A stretch of DNA of 64,000 bases from the NCBI GenBank assembly GCA_034521575.1, contig JAXHMJ010000002.1:280706-344705 (forward strand). Reading direction: 5' to 3'. The position numbers and the translations under genes were made by a program. Position 1 is the first letter of the stretch; the number at the start of each line of letters is the position of its first letter. This DNA comes from a candidate division KSB1 bacterium. Its GTDB lineage: Bacteria > Zhuqueibacterota > Zhuqueibacteria > Residuimicrobiales > Krinioviventaceae. The notes beneath the pieces were generated by a model. That model had not been told where the DNA came from. It was given only the letters and a program-made list of their open reading frames with translations, and did no database searches. Positions 1-8,755 of this stretch are shown here, in pieces.

Positions 1-154
1 AGTAAACCTTATTACCTTATTTACCTTATTTGAGTATTTGAGATGAAAATAGAATATAATTTGCAGAAGCTTGCCCTGTGAAATGTGAGTGTTCGAACAT
101 ATTTCACTGGGGCCGGAAGCCAGTAAGGAGTAAGAAGTAAGCAGTGGCGGGAGT

Positions 155-221
155 GGGAGACGAAGGGACTGAGGGACTGAGAGACAAAGGGACGAAGAGA
201 CGAAAGGACGAAGGGACAAGG
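155..221 (+). repeat. Octameric purine-rich tandem repeat
   Basis: About eight degenerate 8-bp units of the form GRGACKRA (GGGACTGA, GAGACAAA, GGGACGAA and so on) run head to tail. The flanking bases 1-290 are AT/purine-rich filler in which I see no gene. It resembles in style the 7-bp arrays further along but has a different period. Confidence 0.6.
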
Positions 222-358
222 CTCTAAGTCAAAAGGAAAAAGTAAAAAGTGAAAAGTTAAAAGAGAATAAGCCGATTGCAGATTTTCGATTGCAGAATTC
301 AGATTTAAAAGATTCAGCGAAAAATCCGCAATCCGATATCAGAAATCCGCAATCGACG

Positions 359-532
359 CTTCGGTTTCGGCATACGAAGGATATTATTGCGGCGGCGCAG
401 CGGGGGAAATTGCCGGAGCAGATAATGATTACGGTGCATCCGCAACGGTGGACTAATAATCCGATTTTGTGGGGGAAAGAGTTGGTTTGGCAGAATTTTA
501 AGAACGTAATAAAGAAGGCTGTTGTTTTGAGG
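359..532 (+). pseudogene. Polysaccharide deacetylase, C-terminal fragment
   Basis: The reading frame encodes only the last ~58 residues of a NodB-like polysaccharide deacetylase: an LRFR start, then ITVHPQRWTNNPILW and LVWQNFKNVIKKA. The first two thirds of the protein, including the catalytic RHDVD motif, are missing. Upstream is repetitive filler built from 'AATCCGCAATC'-like blocks. Downstream the frame runs directly into a heptad repeat array. The pseudogene at 3805-4370 has the same C-terminal module, starting at the same LRFR codon and ending at the same KKA position. It is very unlikely to make a functional enzyme. Confidence 0.7.
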
Positions 533-790
533 GGTCGGAGGGCAGAGGTCAGAGGACAGCGGTCAGAGATCAGAAAAAAGAGGTCAGTAAAAGATTGACG
601 TCTGACGTCTGATGTCTGATGTCTGGACTGGTTTGGCAGAATTTTAAGAACGTAATAAAGAAGGCTGTTGTTTTGAGAGGTCGGAGGGGCGGAGGTCAGA
701 GGGCAGCGGTCAGAGATCAGAAAACAGAGGTCAGTAAAAGACTGACGTCTGATGTCTGATGTCTGATCTCTGGTTTCTGGAATGGTTTGG
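484..790 (+). repeat. Tandem duplication carrying two heptad foldback elements
   Basis: Two ~150-bp units lie head to tail (484-628 and 629-790). Each begins with the deacetylase 3' segment GGTTTGGCAGAATTTTAAG, passes into CAGAGGN heptads, then AGTAAAAGA, then inverted heptads (CTGACGTCTGATGTCTG). The second unit is followed by TTCTGGAATGGTTTGGC again. The plus-strand CAGA blocks of the left arm can pair with the TCTG blocks of the right arm, with AGTAAAAGA as the loop. No coding function is supported, although open frames (RGQRSEVRGQ-type) run through it. Confidence 0.75.
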
Positions 791-892
791 CTGTTGGCAG
801 TAGATAGCAAGAAGTATGGAGTAAATAGAGAGAGAATTTAAAGTGTCCAGAATACATAGAATTGTTGGTTATGAAAAAGGCGGGGGAAAGGT

Positions 893-1376
<484 letters not shown>

Positions 1377-1387
1377 GGAGATACAAG

Positions 1388-1625
1388 TTAGTCTTGTCAG
1401 AGGACAGAGGTCAGAGGTCAGAGGTCAGAGGACAGAGGGTAGAGGACAGAGGGCAGAGGTCAGAGGGCAGAGGGCAGAGGGCAGAGGTCAGGGGGCAGCG
1501 GTCAGAGGGCAGCGGTCAGAGGGCAGAGGACAGGGGACGGAGGTCAGAGGTCAGAGGTCAGAGGTCAGAGGACAGGGGGCAGTAAAAGACTGACGTCTGA
1601 CGTCTGATGTCTGTTTTCTGGAATC
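1388..1625 (+). repeat. Long heptad foldback element
   Basis: About 26 tandem 7-bp units of CAGAGGT, CAGAGGA or CAGAGGG occupy 1394-1580. They are followed by the loop-like CAGTAAAAGA and then by inverted heptads GACGTCTGACGTCTGATGTCTG ending in TTTCTGGAATC. This is the longest left arm in the island apart from 6118-6340. A transcript could fold into a long imperfect hairpin, because CAGA pairs with TCTG in each heptad. The arrays are open in several frames but show no protein-like composition. Confidence 0.8.
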
Positions 1626-1694
1626 AGAGATACAGCAAATTTCCTTGTCAGTTTGATATTTATAATGTGTAAATAAAGAGAGGGGGTGAGTTCT

Positions 1695-1825
1695 GTGAGG
1701 ATTGATTCTGCAAAAGACTGTGGATTTATAAGTGAGGAAACCCATCAAAAGCTAATTTCACAAAATCATTCGGAAAGATGCTGGGCTCCATGATAAAAAA
1801 TCCAACCGGGTTTATAAAAACTGAC
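1695..1825 (+). pseudogene. Four-helix-bundle protein, internally deleted remnant
   Basis: A GTG start after GAGGGGG gives VRIDSAKD, which matches the N-terminus of the gene at 4521. It then jumps to a C-terminal piece, SEETHQKLISQN, followed in a shifted frame by KMLGSMIKNPTGFI, typical of the end of S23/avd-like four-helix-bundle proteins. The middle of the protein is missing. The remnant ends at a heptad tail (CTGACGTCTGATGTCTG). Confidence 0.55.
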
Positions 1826-1861
1826 GTCTGATGTCTGATCTCTGGTTTCTGGAATGGTTTG

Positions 1862-2273
1862 GCTGTTGATGTTTACAAGATTACAGATCATGGAGAATTC
1901 AAGCGGGATTTTGAGTTGAAAGATCAGCTGCGTCGGGCTGTTGTCAGTATTGCGAGTAATATTGCTGAGGGCGAAGAGTCGGGCACGAATAAACAGATAG
2001 TATAAAGAAGGAAGAAAAGAGTAAGAAGCATATAACGTTTAATCGTTGAATTGTTGAAACGTTTAGCCAGTGTGCCTGATGAACGGTTAAACGCAAAAGT
2101 ATGTTTATTATAATAGAAAATCCAACTAGTCTGTAGCTGAGGTTCAGACTCGGATTGAAATTGCCTGTGAAATTGGCCACATTTCAAGAAAAATGTGGAT
2201 TGATTTGGATCGGAAATGTGAATTCATATCAAAAAAATTGCGTCGGTTGATTCAATATCGTGCAAAGCAGTGA
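1862..2273 (+). pseudogene. Four-helix-bundle protein split by filler DNA
   Basis: The first part (to about 2000) reads AVDVYKITDHGEFKRDF, then LKDQLRRAVVSIASNIAEGEE, the conserved helix of the TIGR02436 / S23-like four-helix-bundle family. The last part (about 2148-2273) reads RIEIACEIGHISRK and ends KKLRRLIQYRAKQ. Between them are ~145 bases of AT-rich filler (AACGTTTAATCGTTGAATTG type) that introduce stops. The N-terminus begins directly at a heptad tail, GGAATGGTTTGGC. It is a broken gene. Confidence 0.65.
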
Positions 2274-2946
2274 GCGGGAGAAAGTTTCAAGTTTTAAGGG
2301 GAAATGAGGGTATGGGGTTCGGGGTACGAGGTACGGTGAAATTTTCAAGTTTTAAACAAGAAGGCAAAAGTAAGCATTTCCAAAAACTTTTTTCACAAAA
2401 TCATTCGGAAAAATGCTGTGCTCGATGATAAAATATCCGGCTGGTTTTATCAAAACTGACGTCTGATGTCTGCTCTCTGGTTTCTGGAATGGTAATGGGG
2501 TTTATTGACTATAATGACGCAGCTTGAAAGTTTCGGGATATCGATCGATTTAATAAAGAATATAGCTGTTGATGTGATAAGAAGGTTTAAAGTTATAAGA
2601 AACAGATAGTAAAGAGTAAGAAGAAAAGAGTAAGAAGAAAAAAATCGTTTATTCGTTGAATCGTTTAATAGATTGTATGATTAAATTAAACATTTAAACC
2701 GTTCAACTTTTTCTTTAGAGTGATATACTATAACGCGTATATTGGAAGCTTATTATCCAGATGTTCTCTCAATCTTAAAACCATTCAGGGATTAAATGTC
2801 TTTATTGTTGATTTGAATGAAAAGGAATTCAAGATATAAAGACTGCCTGAAATACATGCTTTAATTGGAACGGTTTTGGTAGTTTTATTGTTAAATTATA
2901 GATAATTTATCCGTACAGATTACATTTTTACCTGGAGAATAATAAT
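2274..2946. other. Gene-free mosaic of repeats and gene scraps
   Basis: No intact gene is seen. In order there are GGTAYGR heptads at about 2310-2337; a four-helix-bundle C-terminal scrap at about 2388-2455, similar to 1755-1825; a tail-only heptad element at 2455-2493; a 9-residue stub MGFIDYNDA similar to sequence upstream of the nuclease gene at 10043; and AT-rich GTTTAAT/GTTGAAT repeats at about 2645-2712. It reads like accumulated recombination debris. The stretch before 2947 supplies a GGAG ribosome site. Confidence 0.6.
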
Positions 2947-3195
2947 ATGAGTTCAACAGAAATGAAAGAAAAAATTATTAATGATATCAAAAAGCTTCCG
3001 GAAGATTCTTTGGAAGAGATTATGGATTTTATTTCATTCAAGTTATCGCGAATTAATCATAAAGATACACCTGCTCAACCTGTTCAGAAAAAAGCGGATT
3101 CATCAAAAGATCCATTAGTGGAATATATTGGCAGCATTGAACATGGTTCTCTTGCTAAAGATATTGATAAGGAACTTTATGGGACGTCGCATTGA
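2947..3195 (+). CDS. Putative antitoxin of PIN-domain pair
   Basis: An 82-residue protein preceded by CTGGAGAATAATA. The N-terminal ~40 residues (IINDIKKLPEDSLEEIMDFI) have the helical pattern seen in DUF2281-like and other VapB-type antitoxins. The rest is charged and probably disordered, which suits a toxin-neutralising tail. Its stop overlaps the TTG start of the PIN-domain gene by four bases, the usual arrangement for a co-translated antitoxin-toxin pair. The antitoxin role rests mainly on this context. Confidence 0.7.
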   Translation: MSSTEMKEKIINDIKKLPEDSLEEIMDFISFKLSRINHKDTPAQPVQKKADSSKDPLVEYIGSIEHGSLAKDIDKELYGTSH

Positions 3196-3620
3196 AAATT
3201 TTTATTGATACATGGGGATGGCTTGCTCTCGGTGATAGAAAAGAAAAACGGCATCAAGAAATTAAGACTTGGTATTCAACAATTCATTTAAATGCTGGTA
3301 TGATATATACAAGTGATTATGTTCTTGATGAGACCTTTACATTGCTTTTTCGTCGCCTTGATTATAAAAAAGCAATACACTCTTTAGAATCAATTCAGGA
3401 TTCTGTTCATAAACATTTCATAAAAATAATATGGATGAATCCATCTCGTTTTGAAAAAGCAAAAGAATTGAGGCGTAAATTCTCGGATAAACCTTTGATC
3501 TCTTTTACTGATTTGACATCTATGGCTATTATGTCTGAATTTGAAATAAATGATATTCTGACAGAAGATAGTCATTTTTTACAGGTGGGTTTAGGATTTA
3601 AAAGAATACCTGAAGATTAA
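3192..3620 (+). CDS. PIN-domain ribonuclease toxin (VapC-like)
   Basis: A 142-residue PIN domain: FIDTWGWLAL carries the first acidic residue, DYVLDETFTLLF the second conserved acidic patch (D and E), and SFTDLTSMAIM the third. VapC-family PIN toxins are Mg-dependent endoribonucleases that cut tRNA or rRNA. The start is taken as TTG at 3192, which overlaps the upstream stop; no in-frame ATG precedes the first catalytic Asp. The length is normal for the family and the gene looks intact. Its target cannot be read from the sequence. Confidence 0.85.
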   Translation: MKIFIDTWGWLALGDRKEKRHQEIKTWYSTIHLNAGMIYTSDYVLDETFTLLFRRLDYKKAIHSLESIQDSVHKHFIKIIWMNPSRFEKAKELRRKFSDKPLISFTDLTSMAIMSEFEINDILTEDSHFLQVGLGFKRIPED

Positions 3621-3732
3621 TTCAATGAAACAAAAACATGGTCGGTTGCACAGAAATTCAAGACCTGTTCATCAGTAAGGCTAAGGTCTAGTGGGGCGAT
3701 TATCAAATAAATTAGCAGATTGAAAAGTAAAA

Positions 3733-3802
3733 AAACGTTTAATTGTTCAAAAAAGTTAAAGCCGGATAAACGATTAAACCCTTAAACAGTTCAACTTTTT
3801 CC
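3733..3802 (+). repeat. AT-rich GTTTAA/GTTCAA interspersed repeat
   Basis: A ~70-bp block made of AACGTTTAATTG, GATTAAACCCTTAAACAG and GTTCAACTTTTT words. Similar blocks occur at about 2036-2100, 2645-2712, 9996-10020, 18625-18668 and 46625-46675, always between genes. It is a separate family from the CAGAGGN heptads. No function can be assigned. Confidence 0.5.
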
Positions 3803-3804
3803 CA

Positions 3805-4370
3805 ATGCCCGATTTCACCCTAAAAATCTACCAAAAATTACTCCGGTCTTTTGCCGACATTCCCGTTCTCACCTTTGAAGCCTTTGTACAGAATCCGCAG
3901 CAGTCCGGCATCATTTTGCGCCATGACGTCGACCTGCGTCCGGATTACGCGCTGGCGATGGCGCGGCTGGAAGCGGAATATGGAATTCGGGGCACGTATT
4001 ATTTTCGCATTGTGTCTGAGAGCTTTCAGCCGCAGATTATCAGGCAAATTGCAGAGTTGGGGCATGAGATTGGGTATCATTATGATGAAGACATAGACTT
4101 TATAGTAAAAAGTATAAAGAAAGTAGAAAGAAAGCTTCAAGTGTTAAGGAAAAAGGTAGTAGAGAGTATGGAGTAGGGAGCGGGAATAGAAATTTGCGGT
4201 TTCGGAGGACCGGGGATATTATTCGGGCGATTGAAGGTGGGCGGTTTCCGGAGCGGGCGATGATTACAGTGCATCCGCAAAGATGGACGAATAGGGCTTT
4301 GCCCTGGGTGCGGGAGTTGGTTTGGCAGAATTTGAAGAATGTGGCAAAAAAGGCGTTGGTGTTGATAAAA
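3805..4370 (+). pseudogene. Polysaccharide deacetylase, middle deleted
   Basis: 3805-4100 encodes the N-terminal ~98 residues of a NodB-like polysaccharide deacetylase, including the metal-binding motif ILRHDVDLRPDYAL and the end HEIGYHYDED. A ~90-bp purine-rich filler with repeated GAGTATGGAGTAGGGAG-like words and a stop follows. From about 4189 the C-terminal module resumes (LRFRRTGDII, AMITVHPQRWTNRALPW, LVWQNLKNVAKKA) and runs straight into heptad repeats. Roughly the middle third of the normal protein is gone, so the gene should be inactive. It is GC-richer than its surroundings. Confidence 0.8.
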
Positions 4371-4453
4371 CAGAGAGCAGAGGGCAGAGATCGGAGGTCA
4401 GAGAACAGAGGTCAGAGAACAGAGGACAGAGGACAGAGAACAGAGGTCAGAGA
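4371..4453 (+). repeat. Heptad array without tail
   Basis: About eleven CAGAGNN heptads follow directly on the deacetylase 3' module. Unlike most other copies there is no AGTAAAAGA loop or inverted TCTG tail here. The array ends at GATGCAACAAATATTTTTGAC and is followed by the ribosome site of the next gene. Confidence 0.7.
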
Positions 4454-4520
4454 TGCAACAAATATTTTTGACATTGATGGGATTTTATAATTTGTAAATA
4501 TAAAGAAGGGGGCTAGTGCC

Positions 4521-4709
4521 GTGAGGATTAATTCTGCAAAGGATTTAATGGTTTATCAAAAGGCTTATCAACTTGCAATGGTGATTTTTGAAATAAGCAA
4601 ATCCTTTCCAAAGGAAGAAAAATATGCTTTAACCAATCAAATTAGACGGTCGTCGCGATCTGTTTGTTTGAATTTAAGAGAAGCTTGGCTTCCAGCTTGT
4701 AGAGTTTAA
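4521..4709 (+). pseudogene. Four-helix-bundle protein, N-terminal half
   Basis: Starts at a GTG after GAAGGGGG and reads MRINSAKDLMVYQKAYQLAM, then SFPKEEKYALTNQIRRSSRSVCLNLREAW, the first two helices of the S23-like four-helix-bundle family. It then diverges and stops after 62 residues, where family members run to about 115-125. It is probably a 3'-truncated copy. The 180 bases downstream contain no recognisable gene. Confidence 0.65.
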
Positions 4710-4889
4710 ATGTTTGTTGTCTATGCTATCAAAAGTTATTCTACCGGCAGAGTATATATTGTTTTAATAAATAAAATAACCCGGTCAAAACTAAAAGTTT
4801 GCTTGTAAATGAGGATATGCAAGATGCAGTCAATAAAACAAGTTTGCGCAAGAGGCATCATAGAACATCGATCATATTCGGTAAAGCGC

Positions 4890-4957
4890 TTGACATTTGA
4901 TAGAAAAAACGTTATTATAATGACGTTTTTCATGTAAATACGGTCATTATAATAACG
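4890..4957 (+). promoter_or_regulatory. Promoter with 15-bp inverted-repeat operator
   Basis: TTGACA (4890-4895) and TATTAT (4913-4918) are separated by 17 bases, matching a sigma-70-type promoter. A perfect 15-bp inverted repeat, CGTTATTATAATGAC at 4910-4924 and its exact reverse complement at 4943-4957, covers the -10 element and the transcription start region. The geometry (18-bp spacer, arms of 15) suits a dimeric repressor or a paired binding site. The ATPase gene starts six bases after the second arm. The regulator is not identifiable; autoregulation is possible. Confidence 0.6.
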
Positions 4958-4963
4958 GAATTT

Positions 4964-6096
4964 ATGTTTTTCCCAAGAATATTAGAACGTACTGTGTGTG
5001 ACACGTTGAGACCTGGCAAGGTCGTGTTACTGCTGGGGGCGAGACGAGTTGGTAAAACGGTTCTGGTTCGTCGTATTGCGGATCGGTTTGCCTCGGAATC
5101 GATGTTACTGAATGGTGAAGATCACGTCACGTTTGAGCTGCTGAAAACGCGCAGTATTGATCGGTATAGACGATTGATTGGTTCGAAAACACTCGTCATT
5201 ATCGATGAGGCTCAAAAAATTGAAGGAATTGGCGTTATTGCCAAATTGATGATTGACGAAATCCCCGGTTTGCGCATGATTTTAACGGGTTCGTCTGCTT
5301 TTGATTTGAGCAATCGTTTTGGCGAGCCGCTGACAGGGCGAAAAATTACCGTTCATCTCTATCCATTGTCATACCTCGAGTTCTCACAAAATGAGTCCAT
5401 ACTGGAGACGACGAGTCGTCTGGAGGAGCGGATGGTTTTTGGCTGTTATCCGGAGGTGTGGCAGTATAATGACCGACAGGCGCGAATTTTATACTTGAAC
5501 GAACTGGCGCAGGACTATTTGCTCAAAGATATTTTGCAATATGAAGGTATTCGTAGTGCCTCCAAAATATCCGATTTGTTGCGATTGATCGCCTTCCAGA
5601 TCGGCAAAGAAGTATCGTATGATGAATTGGGACGCCAGCTTGGATTGACGAAAAACACGGTGGAAAAATATCTTGATTTGCTCACTAAAGTGTTTGTTTT
5701 ATTCAAGGTGCGCGGGTTCAGCCGCAATTTGCGCAAAGAAGTGAGTAAAAGCAGCCGCTGGTATTTTTATGATACCGGCATCCGCAATATTTTTACGACG
5801 AATTTTAACGAGCTTGCGTTGCGACCGGATGTTGGTGAATTGTGGGAGAATTATGTCATTGCCGAGCGTTTGAAAGCCCTGGAGTATAGACAGATTTTCG
5901 CCAATACTTATTTTTGGCGAACCTATGACCAACAGGAAATTGATTGGATTGAAGAGCGGGACGGCCGTCTGTTTGCCTATGAGTTGAAATGGGGGATAAA
6001 AAAGTTCGCGTTCCCGCGGCATGGGATAAAGCGTATCCGGATGCGACTTTTCAGATTATTCAGCCGGATAATTATACTGAATGGCTGGAAAGTTAG
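4964..6096 (+). CDS. AAA ATPase with DUF4143 domain (frameshifted near end)
   Basis: Archaeal-type P-loop ATPase with Walker A GARRVGKTVLVRR (about residues 26-38), Walker B TLVIIDEAQK, and LTGSSAFDLS sensor. The C-terminal DUF4143 region includes EVSYDELGRQLGLTKNTVEKYLDLL (winged helix) and WYFYDTGIRN. The last conserved block WRTYDQQEIDWIEE precedes a frameshift at a G5 run (5991-5995). Adding one G restores a good ending, KVRVPAAWDKAYPDATF to LES and stop at 6096; read as given, the frame instead ends at 6106 with unrelated residues. Family role is unclear; many lie in TA-like or mobile islands. Confidence 0.85.
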
Positions 6097-6110
6097 GGAA
6101 AACTGATGGA

Positions 6111-6392
6111 TATTTATAGATCAGCGGTCAGAGGGCAGAGGGCAGAGGGCGGAGGACAGAGGTCAGAGGTCAGAGGGCAGAGGTCAGAGGGCAGAGGTCA
6201 GAGGGCAGGGGGCAGAGGTCAGAGGGCGAAGGACAGAGAGTCAGAGATCAGAGGTCAGAGGACAGAGGTCAGAGGTCAGAGGGCGAAGGACAGAGAGTCA
6301 GAGATCTGAGATCAGAGGTCAGGGGTCAGGGGGCAGGGGGCAGTAAAAGACTGACGTCTGATGTCTGTTCTCTGTTTTCTGAAATGGTTTGG
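6111..6392 (+). repeat. Long heptad foldback element
   Basis: About 30 CAGAGGN / CAGAGAN heptads (6118-6345) interspersed with GGCGAAGGACAGAGAGT blocks, one of which is itself duplicated. The loop-like GCAGTAAAAGA and inverted tail CTGACGTCTGATGTCTG follow, ending TTTCTGAAATGGTTTGGC. The tail passes directly into a four-helix-bundle fragment, exactly as at 1850-1862. Confidence 0.8.
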
Positions 6393-6575
6393 CGGTTGGC
6401 CATGGAGTTGGCTGTAGATGTTTACAGGATAACAGATCATGGAGAATTCAAGCGGGATTTTGATGAATTGAACCTTTCAACCGATCAACATTTAAACTTT
6501 AGCTCTGCTGAAGAAATTAATTTTTCTTTAATGTTGTTTAAATATAACCCGATAATTATAAAAATAGAGTTTTGA
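6384..6575 (+). pseudogene. Four-helix-bundle protein, N-terminal fragment
   Basis: Reads VWRLAMELAVDVYRITDHGEFKRDF and then leaves the family to run into AT-rich filler (AACCTTTCAACCGATCAAC). Only the first helix of the S23-like protein remains. It is nearly identical to the start of the fragment at 1862, but retains the WRLAMEL segment missing there. Confidence 0.6.
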
Positions 6576-6596
6576 AAATATCGCATTAAATTAATA

Positions 6597-6797
6597 ATGG
6601 CGAATATAAGACGTCAAAAATTACAAGAGATTTACAGGCATCTGAGAAAACCCGAAATGACATTTATTGTCGGGGCCCGTCAAGTCGGCAAAACGACGAT
6701 GATAAAGCAGCTGATTCAAATGCTGCAAAGAACAGAAGAAAAACTGTTGCTTATGAATGAGATTTATGAGAGCTATTTGAAAAAGTCATTCAGTTAA
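6597..6797 (+). pseudogene. AAA/DUF4143 ATPase, truncated
   Basis: The first ~50 residues are the N-terminus of a DUF4143-type ATPase: RRQKLQEIYRHLRKPEMTFIVGARQVGKTTMIKQL, with an intact Walker A. The remaining ~330 residues, including Walker B and DUF4143, are missing. A short continuation (ESYLKKSFS) and further KLYDKKGL-like text suggest an internal deletion that left scraps of the C-terminal part. It is not expected to be functional. Confidence 0.7.
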
Positions 6798-6894
6798 ATC
6801 AAACCACGGTAAGATTTTTGCCCTATTACAAACTATATGACAAAAAAGGGTTAAGTCTTTAAACTGCTTTTATGGGTATGAACTGGGAGGTACT

Positions 6895-7048
6895 CGGAGG
6901 ACAGAGGTCAGGGGTCAGAGAACAGAGGGCAGTAAAAGACTGATGTCTGATCTCTGGTTTCCGGAACAGTCTGGTGGTTGTTTTGTTAAATGAAATGTAT
7001 TTTGGTTTCAAGAAAATAATTGTTATTATGTGAAAAACACGCGTTTAA
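6895..7048 (+). repeat. Heptad element plus shared ~95-bp downstream segment
   Basis: A short heptad array (6895-6935), AGTAAAAGA, and the inverted tail CTGATGTCTGATCTCTGG lead into a segment (about 6957-7048) with the words GGTGGTTGTTTTGTTAAATG, ATTTTGGTTT and TTGTTATTATGT. The same segment recurs at about 10898-10995, again directly after a heptad tail and again just upstream of a small TA-type gene. It may carry a shared promoter or be a mobile boundary. Confidence 0.6.
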
Positions 7049-7068
7049 AATTTTCGTAGAGTTGAGCA

Positions 7069-7320
7069 ATGAAGACTCAAAAAACAATGCTTGCGTCAAT
7101 AAAAATTGAAAGAAATGATGATGGTTTTTTAGCGTCTATTCCTGATATTCAGGGAGCTTTTGCCGAGGGAGATACCATTGAAGAAGCGATATTTAATTGC
7201 ATAGATGTCATAAAGATGATTATTGAATACCGTAAAGAAAGAGGAGAAGAATTGGGAATCCAGGCATTTAATTTTTCAAAAAGCAATTCTTTAACATTTT
7301 CGGTGCCTGGCGGAATATAA
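7069..7320 (+). CDS. HicB-like antitoxin, solitary
   Basis: An 83-residue HicB-fold protein: LASIKIERNDDGFLASIPDIQGAFAEGDTIEEAI is the partial RNase-H-like fold of HicB. No HicA gene follows directly. A 24-codon ORF starting at 7323 (MGKLVDKFQ) is not recognisable as HicA. The next gene, at 7417, is another HicB-type protein. It could be an orphan antitoxin that has lost its toxin. Confidence 0.75.
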   Translation: MKTQKTMLASIKIERNDDGFLASIPDIQGAFAEGDTIEEAIFNCIDVIKMIIEYRKERGEELGIQAFNFSKSNSLTFSVPGGI

Positions 7321-7416
7321 AGATGGGGAAACTGGTAGATAAATTTCAGAGTTGCTCTTTATCGGGTTTGTGGAACCTTTTGTTTGATAAACAATAACTG
7401 ATACGGAGATTAAGAA

Positions 7417-7668
7417 ATGACCAGACTATTAAAAACGCCTCTTGTTCTTGAACCGCAAAAAGAGGGTGGATGGACAGTGACGAGCCCTGTTTTACCGGAG
7501 CTTGTAACAGAAGTTGATGATCTTGCGGATTTGCAACATGTTGTTTCAGATGCTATTCATGCTGTTATAGAGTTATATAAAGACATGGGCAAACAGATTC
7601 CCGCCGGTCTGGTTGAGAATTCTAATTCTCCTGTCTCGTTTGAATCACTGATTCCGTCTGACGTATGA
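7417..7668 (+). CDS. hicB: HicB antitoxin
   Basis: An 83-residue HicB-type antitoxin: LVLEPQKEGGWTVTSPVLPELVTEVDDLADLQ is the typical strand-strand-helix core. The family neutralises the HicA mRNA interferase by direct binding and often represses the operon. Its stop overlaps the hicA start by four bases (ATGA). The ATG is preceded by GGAGATTAAG. The gene order is antitoxin first, the reverse of the E. coli locus but common elsewhere. Confidence 0.85.
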   Translation: MTRLLKTPLVLEPQKEGGWTVTSPVLPELVTEVDDLADLQHVVSDAIHAVIELYKDMGKQIPAGLVENSNSPVSFESLIPSDV

Positions 7669-7880
7669 CATATCGTGAGCTTGTAAAACGATTAAAGAAA
7701 CTTGGGTGCTATGAGATTAAGCGGAGAGGAAAAGGGTCTCACAGGAAATGGATAAATCCCGTATCGAATAAGGGAATGGTTATTCCGGATTGGGGAAGCA
7801 AGGATTTAAAAGTCGGTACATTAAAAGGCATATTAAAGCAATTGGATATCGATAATGATGATTGGGAGAAAACAGGTTAG
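7665..7880 (+). CDS. hicA: HicA mRNA interferase toxin
   Basis: A 71-residue HicA. The double-stranded-RNA-binding-like fold is recognisable from YRELVKRLKKLGCYEIKRRGKGSHRKWI, with the catalytic His in GSHRKW, and from LKVGTLKGILKQLDI at the end. HicA cleaves mRNA and tmRNA and arrests growth unless bound by HicB. It overlaps the upstream hicB by ATGA, so the two are co-translated. It appears complete. Confidence 0.9.
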   Translation: MTYRELVKRLKKLGCYEIKRRGKGSHRKWINPVSNKGMVIPDWGSKDLKVGTLKGILKQLDIDNDDWEKTG

Positions 7881-7886
7881 ATCATA

Positions 7887-8225
7887 ATATATCAGAGATC
7901 AGAGGACAGAGGACGGAGGTCAGAGGACAGAGGACAGGGGGCAGAGGGCAGCGGACAGAGATCAGAGGTCAGAAGTCAGCGGTCAGAGAACAGAACAGAG
8001 GGCAGTAAAAGACTGACGTCTGATGTCTGATTTCTGGAATGGTTTGGCAGAATTTGAAGAATGTGGTAAAGAGAGCACTGGTGAGGAGAAAGTTTTAGGG
8101 AAAACAGAGGTCAGAGGACAGAGGTCAGAGGTCGGAGAACAGAGGGCAGTAAAAGACTGACGTCTGATGTCTGTTCTCTGTTTTCTGAAATGGTTTGGCA
8201 GAATTTGAAGAATGTGGTAAAGCGC
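7887..8225 (+). repeat. Two heptad foldback elements around a deacetylase scrap
   Basis: Heptad arrays at about 7892-8008 and 8103-8150 are each followed by AGTAAAAGA and the inverted tail GACGTCTGATGTCTG. Each tail ends in TTCTGRAATGGTTTGGCAG and continues as the deacetylase 3' segment (LVWQNLKNVVKR). The pattern repeats the tandem duplication at 484-790. From 8225 to about 8500 I see no gene; the open frame there has no recognisable similarity. Confidence 0.7.
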
Positions 8226-8500
8226 ATCATTTCACGATGTCGTTTGACGGACTCGACTCTTTTTTTCCGAGGCAGCGTTATAAAACGGTTTGTTTCGACG
8301 GGGCCCGGTTCTTTTAGCAGAACCGATTCTGAGGGTGGAGAACAGAACCTCTGCATACGTGCACAAAACATCTATTGCCTTTTATTCCGATTTTATTTAG
8401 ATTTTATGCAGGTGAACAAGTAGAAAAATAAAAGTTGGTTTTGCCGGCTATCATCACCTGAATGGTTCGGCATCACATCATAGCGCTGGAATCAGGTTCT

Positions 8501-8755
8501 ATGAAAACAAAACATGATATTATTGACTCTATACCAACGGCGGCTGAAAAATATTTTTGGGATTGTGATATTAGCGAGTTATCCATGAGAGAGCATCATC
8601 AATTTATTATCGAACGAATTTTAAACTTTGGTGATGACGATGCGGTGCGATGGCTATTCGATCATACGAACCGGGCGCAGATAAAAAACGTCCTTCACAA
8701 TAGCCGGAATCTAAGCGAAAAGACCAGGAACTTTTGGAACATCATGATGAGTTGA
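8501..8755 (+). CDS. DUF6922-like antitoxin partner
   Basis: An 84-residue protein starting MKTKHDIIDSIPTAAEKYFWDCDISEL, with RWLFDHTNRAQIKNVL in the middle. The WDcDi....l....FIIERIL.fG pattern is the DUF6922 family, found next to nucleotidyltransferase (AbiEii-type) genes. I chose ATG 8501; an upstream in-frame ATG at 8462 adds 13 non-conserved residues. It overlaps the AbiEii-like gene by 22 bases. The antitoxin role is inferred from context. Confidence 0.75.
   Translation: MKTKHDIIDSIPTAAEKYFWDCDISELSMREHHQFIIERILNFGDDDAVRWLFDHTNRAQIKNVLHNSRNLSEKTRNFWNIMMS

Noticed and set aside
1394-1590. CRISPR-like or integron attC array in heptads
   Set aside because: No constant repeat/unique spacer alternation; no integrase; period is 7 bp.
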